From Mycolicibacterium sp. TY81 (lineage in GTDB: Bacteria > Actinomycetota > Actinomycetes > Mycobacteriales > Mycobacteriaceae): DNA of 64,000 nt. The position numbers and the translations under genes were made by a program. The stretch lies in assembly GCF_018326285.1 (NCBI RefSeq), contig NZ_AP023362.1:4092001-4156000 (forward strand), written 5' to 3'. Below are positions 57,970 to 64,000 of the stretch, one piece after another (position 1 is the stretch's first letter; the number at the start of each line of letters is the position of its first letter). Below the pieces are notes generated by a model. The model had not been told where the DNA came from. It saw only the letters and a list, made by a program, of their open reading frames with translations, and searched no databases.

Positions 57970-58955
57970 GCGCGGTCATTCACGCCACCGAGCCGGCCAG
58001 CCTACGCGCGCGCATCATTCACTTCTTCGCGTCATTGCTGTTGGCCCGCATCCTGATTCGCGCGCTGACCACGGCGGAGTACGAGGCGACGTCACAGCGG
58101 ATCGTGCGGGTGGGACGCAACGTCAACAAGTTGGCCAGCCTGCAGCGTCGTCGGCCACCGCGCGGCTTCCGATTGGTCGCCGAGAACTGGAGCGGCCTGC
58201 CGGTCGAGTGGGTTTCGCCGTCCGACCTCGACGCGCCCATCACCGACGGGGTCATCCTGTATTTCCACGGCGGCGGGTTCGTCCTCGGCGATCTGAACAC
58301 CCACCTGCGCGCCGTCGCGGCGCTCTCGCGCATCACGCGATTGCCGTTGGTACACATCGAATATCGGCAGTACCCCGAGGTGGACCTGGAGACGACCGTC
58401 CAGGACTGTCTGGGCGCTTACCGCCACCTGCTGAGTCTGGGCGTCGATCCGGCCAAGGTGGTCCTCGCCGGTGACTCGGCCGGCGGATTCCTGGCGTTCG
58501 CGACCGCGCAGCAGGCCCCGAAGCACGGGCTCCCGAGTCCCGCAGGGGTGGTCGGCATTTCGCCTCTACTGGAATTGGACAACGCCGCACGCACTGCGCA
58601 TTCGACCGCGGCGACGGACGTCTTCGGGATCGCCGCCGGCTTCCCGGTCATCACCGAACGCATCTGTCCCGCCGGCAATCTCGACGAATTGGAGCCGGTT
58701 TCCGGTCCGATGGATTCGATGCCGCCGTCGCTGATCGTCGCCTCCGAGACGGAGTCACTGCTGTGCGACGCCGAGCGGATGCAGGACAAACTGCACGAGG
58801 CCGGGCGCAAGTGCGATGTCGCGGCGTGGCCCAGTCAGGTCCACGCGTTCCCGGCCATATTCCCCGGGCTGCCGGAGAGCCGCCGGGCCTACGCTCGCAT
58901 GGCCAGTTTCATCGCCGACTGCCTGTCCGGCACAGCCCCGGCAAAGTCCGCCTAA
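57966..58955 (+). CDS. alpha/beta hydrolase of the hormone-sensitive-lipase family
   Basis: 329 residues. The HSL oxyanion motif is YFHGGGFVLGD; the nucleophile Ser is in LAGDSAGGF; the acid is Asp in LLCDAERMQD and the base His in WPSQVHAFP. A carboxylesterase of short to medium acyl chains is likely. Overlaps xthA by 4 nt, and ends convergently with the TetR gene (4 nt overlap). Confidence 0.9.
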   Translation: MSAVIHATEPASLRARIIHFFASLLLARILIRALTTAEYEATSQRIVRVGRNVNKLASLQRRRPPRGFRLVAENWSGLPVEWVSPSDLDAPITDGVILYFHGGGFVLGDLNTHLRAVAALSRITRLPLVHIEYRQYPEVDLETTVQDCLGAYRHLLSLGVDPAKVVLAGDSAGGFLAFATAQQAPKHGLPSPAGVVGISPLLELDNAARTAHSTAATDVFGIAAGFPVITERICPAGNLDELEPVSGPMDSMPPSLIVASETESLLCDAERMQDKLHEAGRKCDVAAWPSQVHAFPAIFPGLPESRRAYARMASFIADCLSGTAPAKSA

Positions 58956-59512
58956 TTCAGGTACTGCTCCACCGACTCGACAAGCGCCGCCTCCACACGG
59001 CGTAGCGGCACGTCCGACTTGGTCGCCTGCGCCATGACGATGGCGCCCTCCACCGCGGCGACCGTCAGCGTCGCCTGGCGAGCGGCGTCATCGGCTGACA
59101 ACCCCGCGGTTTCGAGCCCGGCGGCAATTCGACGCTCCCAGTCCAGGAAGACCTCACCGGCGGCGTCGGCGGCCGCCGGCGCCTCGCTGCGGCCGAGTGC
59201 AGCAGCGACGATCGGGCAGCCCACTTCGAAGTCGCCGCCGGCCAGGTTCGCAATCCACATCTCGATGAACGCCCGGACCGCCCCTACCGGCCCTCGTTCT
59301 CCGATCAGTCGGTCGATGCCGTCGGCCAGCGTGTTGCCGGCCGTCACGGTCGCATCGGCGACGAGTTCCGCCTTGCCGCCCGGGAAATTCAGGTAGAGCG
59401 AACGGCGCGCGGCACCACTGCGTTCGAGTAACTGGCTGAGCCCCGTCGCCGCGACGCCTTGGCGCCGAATCAGATCGATGGCTGTGACGACGAGCCGATC
59501 GCGGGCACTCAT
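58952..59512 (-). CDS. TetR-family regulator
   Basis: 186 residues from MSARDRLVVTAIDLIRRQG. The helix-turn-helix is GLSQLLERSGAARRSLYLNF. The C-terminal part (GCPIVAAALGRSEAP) is like the family of TetR proteins with a conserved Gly-Cys-Pro motif (LmrA/YxaF-like). It is divergent from the mmpL gene and a large inverted repeat lies between, so it probably represses mmpL and itself. Confidence 0.9.
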   Translation of the reverse strand: MSARDRLVVTAIDLIRRQGVAATGLSQLLERSGAARRSLYLNFPGGKAELVADATVTAGNTLADGIDRLIGERGPVGAVRAFIEMWIANLAGGDFEVGCPIVAAALGRSEAPAAADAAGEVFLDWERRIAAGLETAGLSADDAARQATLTVAAVEGAIVMAQATKSDVPLRRVEAALVESVEQYLN

Positions 59513-59546
59513 GTGACGTAACTCCCTGTCTTTCAGCATTTTTTGT

Positions 59547-59596
59547 ACACCAGTCGGTCTACTACCGTCTGCCTCCAATAGTAGACCGAACGGTGT
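59547..59596. promoter_or_regulatory. paired inverted operator sites of the TetR-mmpL region
   Basis: ACACCAGTCGGTCTACTA (59547-59564) and, on the other strand, ACACCGTTCGGTCTACTA (59579-59596) are identical at 16 of 18 positions. Each has the ACC-n4-GGT shape of TetR half-palindromes. Found in the 114-bp divergent region, so likely operator sites for both promoters. Confidence 0.65.
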
Positions 59597-59626
59597 AGTT
59601 CTGGTCTCGAATCGGAGGGGATCCGG

Positions 59627-62600
59627 GTGGGACACAACAGCAGGTTTTTCGCCGCCACCAGCCGTTTCTGTGCCAAATGGGCATGGCTCGTCATCGGCTT
59701 CTGGGTAGCGCTCGCCGGAATCCTCAACGTCGCCATCCCCCAGCTCGAGCAGACCGTCTCCGAGCATTCCGCGCCGTTCATGCCGGCGAACATCAAGGCC
59801 GCGCAGACGCTGCGCGAGATGTCGGACGCCTTCGGTGTCCCGCGGTCCTCGGCCGTCGGCAGCGTCGTGCTGGTCGACGAGAAGGGCATCAATGCGGCCG
59901 ACGAAGCCCTCTACCGCGACATCGTCGCCACCTTGCAGCGCGACACCACCAACGTCGCCTACGTGCTCGACACCTACGACAATCCGCAACTGCGCGACAT
60001 CGCGCTGAGCCCCGACCACAAGGCGATCAACCTCGTCCTGGCCGGCACCGGCGACGTCGGGTCCACCAAGGCGCACAAGAACACCATCGCGATCCGCGAC
60101 CAGCTGCACGCCCTGCCCAAACCGCCCGGAGTCGGGGTTTACCTCACCGGGCCGTCACCAACATTGGCCGATCTTTTCAGCGCCATGGACTTTTCGCTGC
60201 TGATCATCACCGCGGTGTCTGTCCTGCTGATCACCTTGGTGCTGCTGATGGTCTATCGGTCGCTGGCCACTGCCATGGTGCCGTTGCTGACCATCGGCAT
60301 CGCACTCGGCGTGGCCCGCCCGATCGTGTCCCTGCTGGGTATGGCTGGGGTACTTACCGTTTCGAACTTCACCATCTCGCTGATGACCGCGATGCTGCTC
60401 GGCGCCGCCACCGACTACGCGATCTTCATCCTGGCCGGCTATCACGAAGCCCGGCGTAGCCAGGTGCCCGTCATCGACGCGATAGCGCAAGCCGGACAGC
60501 GGGTTTCGGGCATCCTGATCGCCTCGATGCTGACCATCGCGGCGGCCGCCACAGCCATGGGATTCACCGAACTCGGCATGTTCAAGGCCGCCGGCCCACC
60601 GATCGCCATCGCGATCGTCGTCGGACTAGCCGTCTCGATGTCCCTGCCCTACGCCCTGCTGTCGCTCCTCGGCAAGCGCGGACTGGCCGAACCGCGCCCC
60701 CTCAACGACCGCCGCTGGCGCCGCATCGGATCCACCATGATCCGCCGGTCGGGTGTACTGGTTGCCGCGTCGCTGGTGCTGTTGCTCAGTGCCGCAATGG
60801 TTCTGACCACGTTCCGGGTGAACTTCGACGAGAACGCCATGCAGCTCGACGACACCGAGAGCTCCCTCGGTTACGAGAAGACCTACGCCCACTGGGGTGT
60901 CAACGAGGCGGCACCGGAATACCTGATCGTCTCGGCCGACCATGACATGCGGAACACCGACGATCTGGCCGCGCTCGACCGTGTCGCGGGCCGCCTCGCC
61001 GGGATGGCCGAGATCGCCTACGTCCGATCGATGACCCGGCCGGCCGGAAAGCAGTTGCCGCAGACCACCATCGGCTACCAGGCCGGGATTGTGGCCGACC
61101 GGCTCGGCGATGCCAAGAACCAGGTCAACAAGGCGGTTCCCGACATTCACCGGCTGGACTCCGGTGCGGCCCAGCTGCGCGACGGCGCCGCCTCCGCGGT
61201 GACCCAGATTCCCCAATTGGTTTCGGGTATCAGGCAGGTGACCGGGCTGGCCCATCAGGTGCTCGACGGGTACCAGGCCGCCGGCGCCGGGCTGTCCACG
61301 CTCACCGACGGCACGGTGGACGTCCGTTCGGCGTTGGCCGATCTGAGTTCCTCCACCGGCTTGCTCGACGCAGCATTGCAGGCCATCGACGGCAACGCGC
61401 AGGTCGCCGATGCCGGCCGGCTGGTGAGTTCGGCGCTCGGCTCCGCGCTGGATCCGCAACCCGGCCCCGACTGCCTCATGAACCCGGTGTGCAGCCGAGC
61501 CCGCGCGGACATCGCCGACCTCGACGCCATCTCCAACGGCGCGGTCAGCCGCGCGCTGCTGCAGGCCCAGCGACTCTCCGCGGTCCCGCAGGTGACCGTC
61601 GAGAAGGTGCGGGCCGCCGAGCCGGCCATCCGAAATGCGTTGGCCACGTTGCAGAAGATGGTGTCGAACCTGCCCGGTGGTTCGCCGGCCCAGGCCCGCA
61701 CCCAGTTGGCCGAACTCGTGCGCGGCGCGGACCAGCTCAGCGCCGGGATGAACCGGCTCGCTGTCGGGCTCGACCAGGTCAAGGGCGGCGTGGACCAGGT
61801 GGTCACCATGTCAGGGCGCCTCACCGACGGGCTCGGCCAGGCGACGGATTACCTGACGACCTTGAGCACGCACACCGGCGACGGCCCGGCATCGGGCTTC
61901 TACCTTCCGCCGCAAGGCTTTTCCGATCCGGCCTTCCGGGCCGCACAGGACCTGCTGTTCTCGCCCGATGGCAAGACCGCGCGGATGCTCGTCATCTGGA
62001 AGATCAACCCGTACAGTGCCCAGGCCCTCGACGCCTCCCGCGCGCTGGCGCCGGCGGCGACCGAGGCCGCAGCCGGAACCTCTTTGCAGACAGCACGTTT
62101 CGCCAGCACCGGCCTGGCGTCGCTGTCGGCAGACATGCGCGACCAGGTGTGGCATGACTTCGCCGTCTACGGCATCGTCGCGATCCTCGGTGTGCTGCTG
62201 GTGTTGATCGCGCTGTTGCGCAGCATCGCCGCGCCGGTGTTCATGGTCGCGGTCGTGACGTTGTCGTTCGCCGCCGCTTCCGGATTCAGCGTCTTGGTGT
62301 GGCAGCACATCATCGGGGTCGACATCGACTGGTCGGTGTTCCCGGTGTCCTTCATGGCGCTCATCGCCGTCGGCGCGGACTACAGCATGCTGTTCGCCGC
62401 CCGCATCCGCGAAGAGTCGGGTGACGGCATGATCCGCGGCATCATGCGCAGCTTCGGCAGCACCGGCAGCGTCATCACCACTGCCGGCATCGTCTTCGCG
62501 CTCACCATGTTCGCGCTGATGACCGGGCGGGTGATCAACCTGCTGCAGATCGGGTTCACCATCGGCATCGGCCTGCTGATCGACATCACGCTGGTCCGCA

Positions 62601-62677
62601 CCGTGCTGGTGCCCGCCGCGATGGCCATGATCGGCAACCGCATCTGGTGGCCGAGCAAGCCGGCCGCGCACCCGTAG
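59627..62677 (+). CDS. MmpL-family RND transporter
   Basis: 1016 residues from GTG with GGAGGGG upstream. Two RND halves: an N-terminal membrane helix (WAWLVIGFWVALAGILNVAI), an extracytoplasmic domain, then five helices with LMTAMLLGAATDYAIFILAG (conserved Asp-Tyr pair). In the second half a large extracytoplasmic domain with GAAQLRDGA-type helical repeats leads to VSFMALIAVGADYSMLFAAR, again with Asp-Tyr. Such transporters export lipids or siderophores by proton motive force; substrate unknown. Control by the divergent TetR is likely. Confidence 0.93.
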   Translation: MGHNSRFFAATSRFCAKWAWLVIGFWVALAGILNVAIPQLEQTVSEHSAPFMPANIKAAQTLREMSDAFGVPRSSAVGSVVLVDEKGINAADEALYRDIVATLQRDTTNVAYVLDTYDNPQLRDIALSPDHKAINLVLAGTGDVGSTKAHKNTIAIRDQLHALPKPPGVGVYLTGPSPTLADLFSAMDFSLLIITAVSVLLITLVLLMVYRSLATAMVPLLTIGIALGVARPIVSLLGMAGVLTVSNFTISLMTAMLLGAATDYAIFILAGYHEARRSQVPVIDAIAQAGQRVSGILIASMLTIAAAATAMGFTELGMFKAAGPPIAIAIVVGLAVSMSLPYALLSLLGKRGLAEPRPLNDRRWRRIGSTMIRRSGVLVAASLVLLLSAAMVLTTFRVNFDENAMQLDDTESSLGYEKTYAHWGVNEAAPEYLIVSADHDMRNTDDLAALDRVAGRLAGMAEIAYVRSMTRPAGKQLPQTTIGYQAGIVADRLGDAKNQVNKAVPDIHRLDSGAAQLRDGAASAVTQIPQLVSGIRQVTGLAHQVLDGYQAAGAGLSTLTDGTVDVRSALADLSSSTGLLDAALQAIDGNAQVADAGRLVSSALGSALDPQPGPDCLMNPVCSRARADIADLDAISNGAVSRALLQAQRLSAVPQVTVEKVRAAEPAIRNALATLQKMVSNLPGGSPAQARTQLAELVRGADQLSAGMNRLAVGLDQVKGGVDQVVTMSGRLTDGLGQATDYLTTLSTHTGDGPASGFYLPPQGFSDPAFRAAQDLLFSPDGKTARMLVIWKINPYSAQALDASRALAPAATEAAAGTSLQTARFASTGLASLSADMRDQVWHDFAVYGIVAILGVLLVLIALLRSIAAPVFMVAVVTLSFAAASGFSVLVWQHIIGVDIDWSVFPVSFMALIAVGADYSMLFAARIREESGDGMIRGIMRSFGSTGSVITTAGIVFALTMFALMTGRVINLLQIGFTIGIGLLIDITLVRTVLVPAAMAMIGNRIWWPSKPAAHP

Positions 62678-62679
62678 GG

Positions 62680-63043
62680 AATCGTCGACGATTAGATGGG
62701 CTCGGCGGTTCCGGCCGTGCCCATCCCGACTCGGGCTGCCGGGGTCTCTGTCGGCGCTGCGATCCTCGACGGTTAGTTGGACTTGGTAGCGCTTGCCGAT
62801 CGGCACCTGACACCCGCAGTCCGCGCGGCGATCGTCAACGGTTAGGTCGCCTAACCACTGTCGGTCGCCTGACTAGCGCGGGTCCGGGATGGTCGGCGGC
62901 GCGTCCCGTCGGCGCCGTCTGCGTGTGTCGGGTGGCTAGTCGATCTAACCGTCGACGATCCCCTTCCCGTCGTTCCCACGGCGCCCGGCCGGATCCAATC
63001 TGGCTGCGGCCCTTCTATTTAGCTGCCCTAACCGTCGCCGATG
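62680..63043. repeat. five copies of a 16-bp element in both orientations
   Basis: Consensus GATCGTCGACGGTTAG. Plus orientation at 62680-62695 (AATCGTCGACGATTAG), 62761-62776 (GATCCTCGACGGTTAG) and 62830-62845 (GATCGTCAACGGTTAG); minus orientation at 62945-62960 (exact) and 63028-63043 (CATCGGCGACGGTTAG). The third is followed by a GGTTAGG-tcg-CCTAACC hairpin (62840-62856). The rest of the 420-bp gap between mmpL and the DUF222 gene shows no open frame worth calling. No function known to me. Confidence 0.75.
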
Positions 63044-63082
63044 GGTCGCGTCCGCGGCCTCTAATTCGTGTCGGTGGGCAGG

Positions 63083-63105
63083 TATACATTCGAACGTATG
63101 AGCGA
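63083..63105 (+). promoter_or_regulatory. promoter and LexA-box-like site over the DUF222 start
   Basis: TATACA (63083-63088) is a plausible -10 box 9 nt before the ATG. TCGAAC-GTAT-GAGCGA (63090-63105) matches the mycobacterial LexA consensus TCGAAC-N4-GTTCGA at 10 of 12 fixed positions and covers the start codon. Confidence 0.5.
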
Positions 63106-64000
63106 ATCAAATGGTGATCCCCACGCCGCGGCCGCGGCGGTCGACGCGATCACCCTGGCCACCCGGCAAGAGAACGCCGCCGGCGCCCGCCGCCTGGGGG
63201 CGATCGGTGACCTGTGGGCGCTGCGGGCCCCCGACGACGACATCGAGAAACGGTATTGGGCGATCGACGGCTATGCCGGGCTGGTCGTCGAGGTCGCCGC
63301 CGCATTGGGGATATCCCGTAAGCGGGCCCAAGCCCAGGTGGATCGGGCGGTGACGCTCCGCACCCGCCTGCCGAAGGTGGCGGCCATCTACGCCAACGGC
63401 CTGATCGATGCGGTGATGGTCGCCATGATCGTCGCCCGCACCGACCTGATCATCGACGACGACGTCGCCGGGCAGGTCGATGCCGACCTGGCCGCCAAGA
63501 TCGTGGCCTGGGGCCGGTTGTCGAAACCGAAAATGGAACAACGCATCGACGCCATCATCGCCGCGTCCGACCAGGCCGGGGTCCACCAACCCAAACCCCC
63601 GTCGCAGGCCCGCTACCTCGACATCCGCGCCTGCGGCCCCGGCGCGGCCAGCATCTGCGGCACGATAGACGCGGCGACCGCCGCCGTGCTCGACGCCGCC
63701 ATCGACGACCTCGCCAAGAGTGTGTGCCGCAACGATCCGCGCTCCCATGATCAGCGCCGCGCCGCCGCCATCGACGCCCTCGCCCGCGGGCAGCGGCTGG
63801 CCTGCCAATGCGACAACCCGGACTGCCCCGCCGCCGCGGCCGCCATGGGGGAACCGCCGGCCGCGACCGTCGGCACCCGCGCCGTCATCTACGTGATCGC
63901 CGGCCCCAAAACCCTCGCCGGCCAAGCCCCGGGGTTCCTGCCCGGATACGGGCAGATCCCCGCCGAGCAGGTCGCCCGGCTCGCCGAGGGGGCGACCATC
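63098..64000 (+). CDS. 13E12-repeat (DUF222) HNH endonuclease-type protein, cut by window end
   Basis: At least 301 residues, open at position 64000. It starts MSESNGDPHAAAAAVDAITL and shows DUF222 features: ENAAGARRLGAIGDLWALR, AALGISRKRAQAQVDRAVTL, RLPKVAAIYANGLIDAVMVA and the DPRSHDQRRAAAIDALARGQ segment, with CQCDNPDCPAA further on. Members usually end in an HNH nuclease domain, which would lie beyond the window. Such genes form the REP13E12 family in M. tuberculosis, where some copies are phage attachment sites and some are LexA-controlled. Confidence 0.88.
   Translation, partial: MSESNGDPHAAAAAVDAITLATRQENAAGARRLGAIGDLWALRAPDDDIEKRYWAIDGYAGLVVEVAAALGISRKRAQAQVDRAVTLRTRLPKVAAIYANGLIDAVMVAMIVARTDLIIDDDVAGQVDADLAAKIVAWGRLSKPKMEQRIDAIIAASDQAGVHQPKPPSQARYLDIRACGPGAASICGTIDAATAAVLDAAIDDLAKSVCRNDPRSHDQRRAAAIDALARGQRLACQCDNPDCPAAAAAMGEPPAATVGTRAVIYVIAGPKTLAGQAPGFLPGYGQIPAEQVARLAEGATI

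Overview
The window is GC-rich actinobacterial DNA that I read as a Mycobacterium/Mycolicibacterium chromosome. Evidence: a PGRS glycine-rich protein, an IS1096-type element, an MmpL transporter, a 13E12-type (DUF222) gene at the right edge, and a core block in the gene order known from the M. tuberculosis Rv0439c-Rv0427c region (SDR, moeA2, psd, pssA, CDC48-like ATPase; LON-domain protein, YbdK, sodC, LytR_C peptide, DUF3263, def, GNAT, xthA). No rRNA, tRNA or CRISPR array was seen.

Layout. 0-19 kb is mostly accessory: an SDR dehydrogenase, a small secreted pentapeptide-repeat protein, an IS1096-like insertion (1693-3949, 8-bp target duplication, frameshifted transposase), a large PGRS protein with no PE domain, an M24 peptidase and a polysaccharide deacetylase, a cupin protein, a GjpA-like secreted protein, a LuxR/ATPase regulator divergent from a TetR gene, a helicase and a HAD hydrolase. 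19.3-25.3 kb is the conserved SDR-moeA-psd-pssA-AAA ATPase run. 25.3-34.3 kb holds a ParDE pair, a TetR gene divergent from a nonsense-interrupted flavin oxidoreductase and a deleted monooxygenase remnant, an S53 peptidase/membrane protein/lipoprotein group, an LGFP lipoprotein, and SRPBCC and VWA proteins. 34.5-41.4 kb is a six-gene Mrp (mnh) cation/proton antiporter operon with 4-nt overlaps, ending in a methyltransferase.

41.4-47.7 kb is the second conserved block: a minus-strand group from DUF3263 to the LON-domain protein, divergent from def-GNAT. The neighbour expected next, xthA, lies 9.5 kb further on. The gap is filled by two tandem GjpA-like genes, one broken by an amber codon, and a three-gene condensin operon (DUF3375-DUF4194-SMC-like ATPase: MksFEB/JetABC). 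No JetD/MksG nuclease is present; xthA sits 10 bp after the ATPase gene. A hydrolase, a TetR gene and an MmpL transporter follow. The last 1.3 kb has a gene-free stretch with five copies of a 16-bp element in both orientations, then a DUF222/HNH gene that runs off the window, with a LexA-box-like sequence over its start codon.

Four genes carry single-site lesions or a suspected frameshift (transposase, flavin oxidoreductase, second GjpA-like gene, S53 peptidase). They could be real decay or assembly error; raw reads would decide.
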